DNA of 64,000 nucleotides from Hysterangium stoloniferum (taxonomy: Eukaryota > Basidiomycota > Agaricomycetes > Hysterangiales > Hysterangiaceae): NCBI GenBank assembly GCA_015178975.1, contig WHVD01000036.1, forward strand, positions 434,001 through 498,000, written 5' to 3'. Below, one piece after another: positions 23,060-34,941 of this stretch (position 1 is its first letter; the number at the start of each line of letters is the position of its first letter). Below the pieces are notes generated by a model. It ran no database searches and was not told the origin of the DNA. It saw only the letters and a list, made by a program, of their open reading frames with translations. The translations under genes and the position numbers were made by a program.

Positions 23060-24086
23060 TTTTTAAAAGCCACCTGGGATTCAATCATATTTCGATGCGT
23101 GGGATGATATCTCGTGGGACATACTCTCTGAAACACCTCTCGGTATGTATCGTAATACGTTCTTCATTACACCGATTTTGTTGAGACACCATTAACAGGC
23201 GAGACAGATGAGTCCATTGATTCACCACCACCACTATACGAGGATACGATGGCGTCGATCCCCTCGTTTTCGCAGGAAGTGAGACAGGCTCTCAATTCTG
23301 GGTCCACCACCGATTTGTGGTTATACTCTCGAAAATCACCCTCACCACCTCTTGACGATGCAGAGGATCATTTATCAACAATTTCAGGTGAGTGACTGAG
23401 TCTACTATTAGTTCCATTAATTGATCTGTCGTCATTGGTTGTAGATGGTTATGCCAAGTTCCTAGATGGAACAAAAGAAGATACTCACCTGCAAATTGTG
23501 AGGAAATCTTACGATAATTCTTCAATAATTCCCTGTGAGTCATTCATCCCTCCCCTTGAGATACAACTGAGCAGTCAAATAGCATTATCGTCTGAATCAT
23601 CCTTTGATTGGTCAGATCTGAACATTCCTGACTCTGGTATCGTTGAGAGAGTACACTATGGCTCTCAGAATGGCGGTAAGCACCACAGGTGAATGAGGAT
23701 CTCACACTCACTGACGTATTTGGGACGGGCTAGATCTGAACAACATCACCCAGGGACCCACCAAGTCACACAGCCTCAAGAGACAACGGGAGGACGACAA
23801 CGCCAGGTCCGAGCCGCCAAAGCGGAAGAGGACGACCTCACCTCCGATTGTCTCTCCAAACCACCATCCGGCACTTTCCAGGAAGAGAAAAGTGGATGAT
23901 AATGACGATGAGTATGTTCCAAAATACTCATCTCACCGGCATCCATCAGACATTGCATCCTCCCAACCAACGTCAAGAAGTGCAAAAAGACAACGCATCG
24001 ATAGCAGCGATCGTTGTCGTTCAGATCAAGACGATGGTGCAATTGAGAAGGGTCATAATGAGGAATTGCCAGGTCCCTCCTCTCAT
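23060..24086 (+). pseudogene. Multi-exon nuclear protein gene, 3' end replaced by Gypsy sequence
   Basis: I infer four exons: about 23060-23142, 23199-23387, 23445-23675 and 23734 to the junction near 24086. The introns are 56, 57 and 58 nt with GTATGT, GTGAGT and GTAAGC donors and AG acceptors, and the phase is kept at every junction. The product is acidic and serine-rich (SIDSPPPLYEDT, SSESSFDWSDLNIPDSG). It then has a basic bipartite signal (KRQREDDNARSEPPKRKR) and further basic patches (SRKRKV, SAKRQRI), so it is probably nuclear. There is no catalytic domain. The start is not determined because a stop lies close upstream of exon 1. At about 24087 the frame runs straight into Gypsy integrase sequence, so the native C-terminus is lost. 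It may be the tail of a FunK1-type or regulatory gene. Confidence 0.5.
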
Positions 24087-25990
24087 GGATCTGAGTTTGT
24101 CTCTCACTTTTTTAGGTCACTCAGAAAAGCACTAGATATGAAATTACATTTCACTTTGGGCTATCACCCGGAAGGCAACAGCCGAACCGAACACATGAAT
24201 CAAACTTTGGAACAGTACATTCGTGTCTATTGTAACTATCAACAAGAGAATTGGAAATCACTACTACCGCTAGCTGAATTCGCATATAACAATGCACCGA
24301 ACGCCACTACTGGCATTTCACCTTTTTTCACAAACAAAGGCTACAACCTCAATATCACATTCCACCCGGAACACAATCTCACATCCACCCATGCTCAAGA
24401 CTTTGTTACAAACCTTGACGAGCTACATCAAGAACTTCATAAAACTATTGCAATGGCCCAAGAACAATACCAACGGTCCATGGACAAAAATCGACTTCTG
24501 CCACCTGATTTCAAGATTGGAGACTGAGTATTTGTTAAAGCCGAGTTTTTCCAAACTACTAGACCCTCTAAGAAGCTCTCTGAAAAATATTTAGGTCCAT
24601 TTGAAGTTATAGCACAAGCTGGCACGCTTTCATGGATGCTTCAGCTTCCCGACAACATGTGTGCAGTGCACCTGGTATTTCACGTATCTATGTTAGAACC
24701 ATGTGTTGCTAATAAAATACCGGATCGCATACAACCACCACCTCCACCCGTGATTATTGATGGAGAACCCAAATTTGAGATATCGGAAATCCTAGACTCA
24801 AAAATCGATAATCGCCAACACTCATGCAAATTGCTTTATTTGGTTAAATGGGCTAGCTATGAAGGTACAGATGAAGAAACTTCATGGATCCTAGCTACAG
24901 AGCTCGGCAATGCCTCGGAAATCATTTTAGGGTTTCACCAAGCCTATCCAAATAAACCCAGTCCTCTAAATTGTTTATAAGTCTCTCATGCAGTATCCGA
25001 CCTTTTCCTGACTATGCCTTATGTTTCACGCTTTGTTTGTTTTGTTTTAAAATCATTATATTTTTACTATCTAAAGGTTTCCTCCACAACTTCTCCTTCC
25101 TCCCCGGCTTCCAAACCTCCCCCTTCACTGATGGCCACTGACACCTCTTCACTGACCTTTTCTGATACCCCAACTCCAGGACCAACTCCATCACAACTTG
25201 ACACTTCCAGATACCGTTCAAGTTGCTCCCCAGGTGACTCAATCGTGCTGGTTTGTTTGTCCAACCCAATGCCCAATAATCGCAGTTGCTCAGTTATGAG
25301 CCCTTGTTGTCATAGTATCTCGAATTGGAACCGAGTCGTCTCCGAAAAATAGATGCGCATGAGGTGGTTTTGCTCCTCTAACGCATCGGCCTGCCGTTCT
25401 TGGTAGGACCCGTTTCCGTCGGCATCTGGGAATACACATCCGAGTTTTTGGTTGGCACACTCTTGACAGGTGCGGCCCCGACCACTTGCCCGAGGATGGC
25501 AAGTCCAACCCCGTTTGGTGCACCAGTTGCACTTGGGGTCATTTTTGGGCCCCGTTTTAGGGGCTTGTTTTTGTTTCTATAATCAAAAAAAAATTAGAAA
25601 AACTTTAAAAGTCAATACCCAAACCCACCTTGGGGGCTTGACGGACCCAGTGCATCCTCCTCGTCCTCCTCTTCCTCTTCATCATCAGACTCCAAAGGCA
25701 TCGTGGCCTTGTGCTGAAAAAAGAAAATCAACAAAGGTTCGCAGAAGAAATGGGAACTCACTTACCTTTCCCTCTCGCTTTTATTCGCCACCTCCTCTCG
25801 CGCCTGATCGGCCTCCCACTGCTTTTTCTTCACAAGCACCGCGTCCCAGTGCTTGCATGCAGCCTCTTCCACTGCCAGCTTCTTCTCCTCCACCTCGATG
25901 GCGGCCAGCTCCTCCTTCTCTTTCTGCTCCTCCTCCTCGCGCACTTTCCTCTTCTTCTCAAGAAGGCGTCAACATTCCCACACAGTAGAT
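24087..25990 (+). mobile_element. Gypsy fossil I: integrase end, chromodomain and antisense-ORF region
   Basis: Sequence from 24087 gives the C-terminal half of a Gypsy integrase (NQTLEQYI, LLPLAEFAYNNAP) and then a chromodomain (LLYLVKWASYEGTDEETSW, about 24830-24890), typical of chromoviruses. Downstream of pol lies an antisense coding region (see 25012-25990). Gag, protease and RT are missing. The copy is broken, with a few breaks. Its right end meets the next Gypsy fragment. Confidence 0.85.
25012..25990 (-). pseudogene. Antisense accessory ORF region of Gypsy fossil I
   Basis: On the minus strand, downstream of pol, frames encode a charged coiled-coil segment (REEEEQKEKEELAAIEVEEK, 25762-25944) and further pieces at 25012-25530. 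The arrangement parallels the better preserved antisense region at 27061-28026. Treat as a fossil. Confidence 0.5.
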
Positions 25991-27060
25991 GGTCCACTTG
26001 GGACCGACATGGGAGTGACCGTCAACCGAACTAGGAATGGCTTCGACCCCAAACCTATGGTCATGGTGGTTGAGGAAAGAGAAGTGAAAATTCAAGTGCA
26101 ATACCTCTGCATATATTGCAACTACCAACAGGACAATTGGAAGACCTTGTTACCACTTGCAGAGTTTGCTTACAACAATGCACCTTCAGCCACTACTGGC
26201 GTTTCCCCGTTCTTTGCAAATAAAGGATATAATACAAATATTACAGTACATCCAGAACGAAATCTCGCCTCCGTTCGTGCTCGAGAGTTCACCACAGACC
26301 TCCACGAACTCCATGAGCTCCACGAGGAACTCCGGACTGCAATATTGTCCGCCCAAGAGCAATACGAACATTCAGCGGACAAACACCGGATCCCGCCACC
26401 CAACTTCAAGATTGGTGACCGTGTTTATGTCAAAGCTCAATTCTTCCAGACTACCCATCCATCAAAGAAGCTTGCTGAAAAATATTTAGGCCTGTTTGAA
26501 ATTATTGCACAAGTAGGTTCAGTTTCTTGGACTCTACGGCTTCCGGAAAGCATGCGCGCAGTACACCTAGTATTTCATGTTTCTATGCTAGAACCTTGTA
26601 CTGCTAACACTATCCCAGATCGCGTGCAATCTCCACCTCCTCCTGTTGTCATTGACGGAGAACCCGAGTTTGAAATCTCACAGATTTTAGATTCAAAAAT
26701 TGATAAGCGTCGACGCACTTGTAAACTGCTTTACTTAGTCAAGTGGGCGGGTTACGAGGGCACCAATGAAGAGACCTCATGGATTTTGGCCACGGAACTC
26801 GGTAATGCCATGGAAATCGTCACTGACTTTCACACAGCTTACCCGCTCAAACCTGGACCATTATCTTCTCTCTGACCGCACTCCGTGGACCCCATGTTAC
26901 GTTTGGACTATTCCCTGTTGCCCTATGTCTCTCTTTGCTTTTACAGGTTCTGACATGTCTTGCCAAGTCTTTAAGCGGACTCTCCACGGACTTTGGCGTT
27001 GACTCTTATTTTTATGTTTTCACGCTTCACTTTTTATGTTCAATTATTATTAGTTCATTT

Positions 27061-28026
27061 CTATTCATCTATTTCTATGGGGCTGTGCTTTTTCCCCACC
27101 GCCTCAGCAACCTCCGCAGGAACCTCCGCGACCTCCGCGTCGACCCCGTCCTCATCCGACCTGGCATCCTCAGAACTCCTGACTTGCGGCTCCTCATATA
27201 CATAGCTGCCATACTCCGCCAGGAACTTCCAAAATTCCTCACGGAGTCCACACAGTTCCTTCACCACCACTATGTGGACCTTGTTGCTCTTCCGGAGCAA
27301 CTCGTTTTGGGCCTCGATGCCCTCGGTGATAGGTCCAAGGACCTCGTCCAACCCGGAGAACCCATCCGACCCACTTACATCTCGCGCCCCGGACCCCCTG
27401 GCTTGCTTGTGAACAAGCGAGCACCTCGCCTTGTGGTGCGCGCATTGGTAGCACCCTGGACCCCGGCCAGACTTTCGGTTGCATTCAGTGTTCCGGTCGT
27501 TACGACCGGAACACCGTGGCTCGTTCCGCGTCGGAAGATGGACTGGCACCACCTTCCTTGCCTTCTGTTGATACGGTCAGTTTCCACGGTTATCCCACGG
27601 ATATGAGGCTTACCTTTTGGGGGCTCTCCAGCTCCCCCTCGGACTCCGATTCCACCTCTGTCGCCTTGTGCTGAAAATACAAGTCAGCAAATAATCAACA
27701 AGTTAAATATTGGGACTTACCTTTCCCGCAACAATTGCGGCCCTGTCCACGGCCAACTGGGCTTTCTCTGCAGCCACCCACGCAGCCTCCTCCGCTTCAC
27801 GCTCCCTCTCCTTTGTGGCCTCTTCCTCCGCGGCCAATGCCACCTGGTACTCCTTGTCCAGCGCCTCCTCGGCCTCCCTCGCCTCCCTCTCTGCTTCTTC
27901 ACGAAGTCGGCACTGCTCTTCTCGCTGCGCCAACAATTGGGTGGCACTCCAAGGTGCCCGATATGGAGAGCCCATGGAGGACCCCGCAGTAGGCATCACT
28001 CTTCTAGGCGTTGGTTTTGGTCCCAT
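27061..28026 (-). pseudogene. Antisense accessory ORF of Gypsy fossil II (coiled coil plus zinc-cluster-like)
   Basis: Read on the minus strand, the first part (27703-28026) starts MGPKPTPRRVMPTAG and continues as a heavily charged coiled coil (REEAEREAREAEEALDKEY). After a likely intron the second part (27061-27552) has a cysteine cluster (NTECNRKSGRGPGCYQCAHH, then KARC) resembling fungal Zn2Cys6 domains. It then has helical and acidic tails (VYEEPQVRSSEDARSDEDGV). A homologous region lies at 33300-33960 (fossil III). Repeated presence opposite to pol suggests a real accessory gene of this Gypsy lineage. Function unknown; a nuclear DNA- or RNA-binding role is speculative. Confidence 0.6.
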
Positions 28027-28236
28027 AAATTCGAAGATGGGGGTAATAAAGAAGAAGAAATTTCAATTTTTTCAATTTTTTATATAGGCTCGTCGCGTTT
28101 GAACCTTACCTTCCAGATCACATGACTCTTTGACACATACGTGTAACCGACATGACTTTTGACACATGCGTGTAGCCGACAAGAACCTTATCTAGGTCTA
28201 GAGCCTCTTTGGGACTTCGGCATAAAGGGAGGATAC

Positions 28237-28547
28237 TGTTACGACCAGACAAATCCCGCCGGACTCCGGGCACTAACCCGTATGCCCCCACACGCTACAA
28301 GCACCAATTGTCTGTTTATAGGATTTCCCGCCCGGACTCCGTTACGTCAAGACTAGTTACGTTCAACCTCATTACGACCTACGACCTACGACCCATGACC
28401 CCCGCCCAGACTCCCCAGGATTCCTGTCCGTCTGTTTGAAATTGGACAACACGATCTAGCGAGGGCGCAGCCTATAAGCTGAAGCCAAGTCCTACCGGAT
28501 ATCCCGCGGGTTTCTCCGGAGACCCGCCCTGTGTGTGTATCCTAACA
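28237..28547 (+). repeat. 3' LTR of Gypsy fossil II
   Basis: It starts TGTTACGACC and ends CCTAACA. It is shorter than its relatives at 34114 (826 bp) and 11391 (751 bp) because of an internal deletion. It is CpG-rich. The conserved motif is at 28461-28491. Confidence 0.85.
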
Positions 28548-29219
28548 ATGAACATTTGTCCATAGGTTTTATCAGACCCTCAAAGTCTCCTTTTGCAGCA
28601 CCTGTTCTGTTTGTCAGAAAAAATGATGGATCTCTTAAACTATGTGTTGATTTCAGAGGACTCAATGCTGTCACAAAAAAGGATAAGTATCCACTTCCAC
28701 TTATATCTGATCTGCTCAATGCTCCACGGAATGCCTGCATTTACACCAAAATAGATCTCAAACACACCTATCATTTGGTCCGGATCTCCATGGGAGACAA
28801 GTGGAAAACCACTTTTAGAACCCGCTATGGGACCTTTGAGTGGTTGGTGATGCCCTTTGGACTCACCAATGCTCCATCTGTTTTTCGGCATTTTATCAAT
28901 GACATTTTCTCTGACATGCTTGATATATGCATCATTGTTTACTTGGACAACATTCTTATCTACTCCGAGGATCCCATGGAACATGACAAACAAGTCTGTG
29001 AAGTTCTCCAGAGACTCAGACAACATGGTTATTTGCGAATGGTAAAAAATGTACTTTTGACACAGACTCCATGGAATACCTAGGTTTCATAATGGGACCC
29101 GACAGACTCCACATGGACGAAACTAAAGTGCAAGTCATCAAAGATTGGCCTGAACCCTGAAAAGTTAAAGATATACAATCCTTCCTTGGCTTTGCCAATT
29201 TTTACTGATGGTTTACATA

Positions 29220-30827
29220 CAGTGGGTCAAAAAACTGCCCCAATGTTTGTGCATTTTAGAAAGATTGATATTGTGTGAAGGAATGACATCAGCAAAAATT
29301 GTGAAAAATTCACATGATATACTAGAACATGTTGGCTATCTACCAACTTAAGTAATCATATGATTCCAATCAAAACTCATTGCTCAATAAATCAAACAAA
29401 ATAATCACTCATTGGGGCAGTTTTTTGACCCTCTATTATTTTCTCTGATTTTCAATGTTACACACCAGTATAAGGTAGGAGTGGGTCATGTGAATCATCA
29501 ACATGTTATGTGACCTTATTTGTATCAATTTGGCATGTTGAACCTTGTTCATTCATCTCCTTGACTCCTTACCACCACTATGAAATCCATCTCTGCTGAA
29601 AAGCATTCTTCTGTTGTTTCTCTCCTCAATGAGGGGTATTCCCATCATCAAATTCAAGCTAGGACTGGCCTGGGAAAGGGTACTATTGGCAGGATCAGTG
29701 GGGAGGTAGAGGGGGATAAGGAAAATTATCCTGGTGGCCATCCTTCCAAGCTTTCTCCTTATGATAAACAGTCAATTATCTGTCAAATCAGCTCTGGGAA
29801 GCTTGACAATGCTGTCCAAGCCACCCAATTCATAAATTCCATCAGATCTACCTCTGTCACTCCTCAGACTGTTATGAATGTGTTGAAGGAAGCTGGCTTT
29901 AGGTCAGCAACAAAGAAGAAAGTCCTTATGCTCAAGGGGTCTCATCGTCAGCAATGGCTAAAGTTTGCCCAATACCATGAAAATTGGACTATGGAGTAGT
30001 GGAAGAGGGTGTTGTGGACTGATGAGACAAAAATCAATATGATTGGGTCAGATGGGAAGGTATATGTTTTGAAGCAACAAGGGGAACCAGTATCAGACAG
30101 GACCATCACACCAACTGTCAAACATGGAGGGGGGAATAACTTGATAGTTTGGGGATGCATGGGCTGGAATGGGGTGGGGAAGCTGATAGAGGTGCAGGGG
30201 AACATGGATGCAGTGCAGTATTGTGATATTTTGGAGGAGGGAGTGGAGGAGAGCATTGAAAGTTTGGAGATGGCTGAGGATAAGTGGTACTTCCAACAGG
30301 ACAATGATCCAAAACATACCTCAAAAAAGGCAGACCAGTGGTTTTCTGACAATAACATCATTCCCATGAAGTGGCCTGCTCAGTCCCCTGATCTAAATCC
30401 CATTGAACACCTCTGGCAACACCTCAAGGCCAAACTCCAACAATATGACATACCACCCAAAGGAGTACATGAATTATGGGACAGGGTGGCAAAGGAGTGG
30501 ACTGAAATACCACCAGAGACATGCCAGAAGCTAATAGAAAGCATGCCTAGGAGGATACAGGCAGTTTTAAAGGCAAAGGGGGGTCATACAAAGTATTAGA
30601 TTGTACAATAATAGAGGGTCAAAAAACTGCCCCAATGAGTGATTATTTTGTTTGATTTATTGAGCAATGAGTTTTGATTGGAATCACATGATTTCTTAAG
30701 TTGGTAGATAGCCAACATGTTCTAGTATATCATGTGAATTATTCAGAATTTCTGCTGATGTCATTCCTTCACACAATATCAATCTTTCTAAAATGCACAA
30801 ACATTGGGGCAGTTTTTTGACCCACTG
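29220..30827 (+). mobile_element. Tc1/mariner transposon, structurally complete
   Basis: The element is 1608 bp, starts CAGTGGGTCAAAAAACTGCC and ends with its reverse complement. The terminal inverted repeats extend about 220 bp (29220-29440 and 30608-30827). TA flanks both ends (29218-29219 and 30828-30829), the hallmark of Tc1/mariner. It encodes one transposase. It lies inside the RT region of Gypsy fossil III, so it is younger than that copy. Confidence 0.95.
29580..30599 (+). pseudogene. Tc1/mariner transposase (DD34E), one in-frame stop
   Basis: The 339-codon frame starts at ATG 29580 (MKSISAEKHSSVVSLLNEGY). It has an N-terminal helix-turn-helix region (YSHHQIQARTGLGKGTIGRI), and the catalytic triad lies in WTDETKIN, QQDNDPKHTS and SPDLNPIEHLW. 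There are 34 residues between the second Asp and the Glu, giving the DD34E signature of Tc1. The protein would bind the inverted repeats and cut and paste the element at TA. The frame is interrupted only by TAG at 29998-30000 (after NWTME, before WKRVLWTDE), where relatives have a sense codon. Both parts are in the same frame. Confidence 0.9.
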
Positions 30828-31790
30828 TATCTGCAGATATTCCGACATCACGGTTCCCCTTACCCATCTTATACATAAGGATACTCTGTGGAATTTTAAT
30901 GATAAGTGTCAAAAAGCTTTCAATCTTTTAAAAAAATTCTTTTTCTTCAGCTCCTATTCTATTGCATTGGAAACCTGACTTCCTGCTCATTGTCGAAATG
31001 GATGCCTTGGACTATGCACTTGGAGCCATTCTGTCTATCCAGGACTCCAATGGAGAAGTCCACCCCATGGCTTTTCTGTCCCGGACTTTCACTGGAGCAG
31101 AGCTCATTTACGATGTTCATGATAAGGAACTCCTGGCAATTTTTTCAGCTTTCAAAGTGTGGCAACACTATTTGGAAGGCTCAGGAACTCTGATTGACAT
31201 TGTAACAGATCACAAAAACCTGGAATACCTTTCTACCCCAAAATGTTTGACCCACCAGCAGGCCTGCTGGTCTGAATACCTATCCACTTTCAATATGACT
31301 TTTCTACTACAAAACTTTTGATCTGTCGGCAGGCCCGCTGGTCTAAATACCTATCCACTTTCAATATGACTATCTGTTTTCAACCCAGCCATCTCAGTGG
31401 CAAACCTGACACTTTAACTAGATTATGGGACGTCTATCCTAAAGAGGGGAGCAACGACTATGCCACAGTAAACCCACACAACCTGAAACCCATTTTCACG
31501 AATCAGCAACTTACCACATCAGTCCACGCAACTTTCCTCATCTATCCCATTGTCCGTGGAATTATCATTATGGATATTGTGAAGCTACATCAATATATTC
31601 TATCAGCAATTCCGCTAGACTTGATAACTAAAGCACACCTTGACAATCCCATGGACCCCGATCAACCCTGGTGGTTTCTTGATCAGCATGGTTTCATTAG
31701 ACTTGACGATCACATCTATGTACCGGACTCTGATGGCCTCTGCCTCAGGATCCTTCAGTACAAACATGACCACCCACTCTCTGGACACTT

Positions 31791-32404
31791 TGTGTGAGAG
31801 GTACGGTGAAATATACTCAGGAAATATAGTCTGGATGAGATCATACTATATTTCCATTATTATTTCTACTTTCTCTCTATTTTATTATACAGTTATAATT
31901 AGTTTGACGACCTATGTATGTGGTACATCGACTCTTGTGGGCACATACATGCCAAACTTATGTATTCTAGCACCCATAGTTAGAACTCAGACACTTCTTA
32001 TCCTGCAACCACGACTTACCCAGACACCAGTTAGTATCCTGTAAGTTGTGATTGGGATATCATCTCAACCATCACAGACGGGCTTTGACTATTTATGCAA
32101 TCAGAGTTTTGAACTATACTAGTTGAAACTCCATCTTTATCTCAATCCGTGCAGACTACATCCATGCTACTCTGTGATTTGACTCTCTCATTATTCTCTT
32201 CTACACTCGAGCAGTCACTCATAATTGTACTTCACACTTCACAGTCAATTCTCCTTATTTGTTTTAGCTCTCTATTCTACTTTAAATAGCTATTTCACTT
32301 GACTTTATTGAACTAAACAGTCAATATGTGTTCGGTCTGTATTAGACTTACAAACAGTCAATATTCTTTGTATATAGAACAGTTAGAACTTCCACCACTC
32401 TTCA
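31791..32404 (+). repeat. Solo LTR nested in Gypsy fossil III
   Basis: It runs from TGTGTGAGAGG to CACTCTTCA (TG...CA) and is flanked by CACTT at 31786-31790 and 32405-32409, a perfect 5-bp duplication. It differs from the TGTTAYGAC LTR family and contains no shared motif, so it comes from another LTR lineage. Confidence 0.85.
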
Positions 32405-34113
32405 CACTTCGGGTACAACAAAACTCTATCATTAATAAGAAGAGAATACACTTGGCCTGGACTCCATGGATTCATTAAGCACTATTGTAAATCTTGCACT
32501 ACTTGTCCCCGCTCGAAATCTCAGTGACACAAGCCATACAGCCTTTTGAAACAACTCCCAGTACTGGAACACCTGTGGAATTCTATCTCTATGGATTTCA
32601 TTGAACACCTACCAGATTCCAGAGGCTTTTCCGGTATTCTAGTCGTTGTTGACAGATTATCAAACTCAAAATCTCAGTGACACAAGCCATACGGCCTTTT
32701 GAAACAACTCCCAGTACTGGAACACCCGTGGAATTCTATCTCTATGGATTTCATTGAACACCTACCAGATTCTGAAGGATTTTCTGCCATTCTAGTCATT
32801 GTTGACATATTCTCAAAACAATGTATATTCATCCCTACACATGATACAATTATGTCTGTACAGTTAGCGGAACTTTTTATTATCCACGTATTTTCCAAGC
32901 ATGGAGTTCCATCCTACGTAACTTCTGACTGAGGATCAGAATTCATATCTCACTCCTTTAGATCCTTGGGAAATCCTTGGACATGAAACTGCATTTCACG
33001 TCTGGACATCACCCAGAAGGCGATGGCGAAACCGAATGCGTCAACCAGACATTGGAACAATATCTCTGTGTATATTGCAATTATCAACAGGACAATTGGA
33101 AATCCTTGTTACCACTTGCAGAATTTGCTTACAACAATGCACCCTCGGCCACTACTGGCATTTCCCCGTTCTTTGCAAATAAAGGATATAATCCAAATAT
33201 TACAGTACATCCAGAACAAAATCTCCCCTCTGCCCACACAATATCTGCCTCCTCCAGTCATTATTGATGGAGAACCCAAGTTTGACCCAGACCCTGTGGG
33301 TTGCTCATGGACGAGCGAGCACCTCACCTTGAGGTGTGTGCACTGATAGCAGCCTGCCTGGACTTCCGATTGCACTCAGTGTTCCAGTCATTACAACCGG
33401 AACACCACAGGTCACTCCATGTTGGTAGGCAGACTGGTGCCACCTTCTTTGCCTGCTGTTGATGTGGTTAGTTCCCCGGAATATTCCACGGACCTGAGAC
33501 TTACCTTCTGGGGGCTCTCCAGCTCCCCCTTGGACTTGGACTCAACCTCTGCTGCCTTGGGCTGAAAATGCCAGAGTTAGTTAAGTCATCATGTAGAACA
33601 ATGGAACTTACTTTTCCCATGGCAACCATGGCCCTGTCCACAGCCACCCAGGCTTTTTCCGTGGCCACCTGTGCAGCCTCCTCCTCTGCCTCTCAGCTTC
33701 TTCCTCCGTGGCCAATGCCACCTGGTACTCCCTGTCCAGGGCCTCCTCAACCCCCTCGCCTCCTTTTCCATCTCTTCACATTGTCAGTGCTGTTCTTCTT
33801 GCTGCACCAGAATTTGGGCCACACTGAGTGGCACCCGATATGGAGTGCCCATGGAGGGCCCAGCAATTAGCATTAGTCTTCTTGGTGTTGGCTTTGGACC
33901 CATTTTTGGTGAAGATAGGGGAAATAAAGAAGAAGAAATTTCATTTTTTCAAATTTTTATATAGGCTCGTCACATCTGAACCTTACCATGCAGATCACAT
34001 GACTCTTTGACACATACATGTAACTGACATGAATTTTGACACATGCGCGTAGCCAACAAGAACCTTATCAAGGTCTACAGCCTCTTTGGGACTTCAGCAT
34101 AAAGGCAAGGTAC

Positions 34114-34939
34114 TGTTATGACTGGAATTCCTGCCAGACTCCAGGCACTAACTTATATGCACCTGTGCCCTATATGCACCAATTGTCAGTTTACTGGAAT
34201 TCCCGCTGGACTCCATACATCAGACTTGTCCACATTCGACTTTGTTACATCATGTATCAGTCACCAGAATACCTGCCGGACTCCATCCCTGTCTATGTCC
34301 GACCTCATCCTACACATCAGTCACCGGACCCCACTCAGTAAACCCGTCATCTCTCCAACTGAGCCCCATTCCCATTTTAGTCAAATGACCTGTCACAATT
34401 TGGACCCTTGCTCCCGCTCCATTTCCTGTTCTGGTTTATGATTTGTCACAATTTGGACTCTGCTCCGTGCTGTCCCATTCCTAACACCAAATTTGGTGTT
34501 TACTATTCTCATTTTATGTTTTGCTAGTTTCATTTCATGATTACTGGATTTGGTATATGTATTATTCATTCCATGGTGTATATAGTCTGGCAGATGTTGT
34601 ACATACAATCCAGTCAGAAAATTGGCTTAGATTCCCCCCAGTAATCTAATACATTTTCCGCTCTAAACTCCTCCTTGAATTACACTGCTCTCACTAGTTG
34701 GAGCACACGGGCTCTGACACATCTATCTTTGATTTATCTCAACTCCCCAACCTCTCAACCCACGACCTCCAACCCATGAACCCTTGACCCACAAACCCCA
34801 CCCAGACTCCCCAGGATTCCTGTCCACCCTGTCTGAAATTGGACAACATGATCTCGCAAGGGTGGAGCCTATAAGCTGAGGCCAAGTCCTGGATTTCCCG
34901 CAGGTTTCACCAGAAACCCGCCATGTATGTACCCTAACA
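34114..34939 (+). repeat. 3' LTR of Gypsy fossil III
   Basis: It starts TGTTATGACTGG and ends CCCTAACA, preceded by a purine-rich tract. It aligns with the LTRs at 11391 and 28237. The conserved motif is at 34859-34889. MULE coding sequence begins immediately after it. Confidence 0.88.
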
Positions 34940-34941
34940 GT

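Larger units (their letters stand above)
25991..28547 (+). mobile_element. Gypsy fossil II: integrase end, chromodomain, antisense ORF and 3' LTR
   Basis: From about 26096 a long open stretch encodes the integrase C-terminal half (LLPLAEFAYNNAPSATTG) and a chromodomain (LLYLVKWAGYEGTNEETSW), ending at 26875. An antisense ORF region (27061-28026), a purine tract (aaagggagga) and a 3' LTR (28237-28547) follow. The upstream pol and gag are missing. The right end abuts RT sequence of fossil III. Confidence 0.88.
28548..34939 (+). mobile_element. Gypsy fossil III with nested insertions
   Basis: Reverse transcriptase begins directly at 28548 ([20 protein letters not shown]). It is interrupted at 29218 by a Tc1/mariner. 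It resumes at 30830 with RNase H (DALDYALGAILSIQDSNG) and the zinc-binding integrase N-terminus, is interrupted by a solo LTR (31791-32404), and continues with the integrase core to about 33240. It then joins antisense-ORF sequence (33300-33960) and ends in a 3' LTR (34114-34939). A 153-bp tandem duplication lies at about 32518-32815. Broken, with more than five breaks. Confidence 0.88.

Noticed and set aside
25853-26875. Single 340-aa host protein
   Set aside because: The N-terminal third is the antisense side of a coiled-coil frame and the rest is Gypsy integrase and chromodomain; it is a junction artefact between fossils.
29948-30367. 139-codon minus-strand ORF within the Tc1/mariner
   Set aside because: Fully antisense to the conserved transposase catalytic region; no motif.
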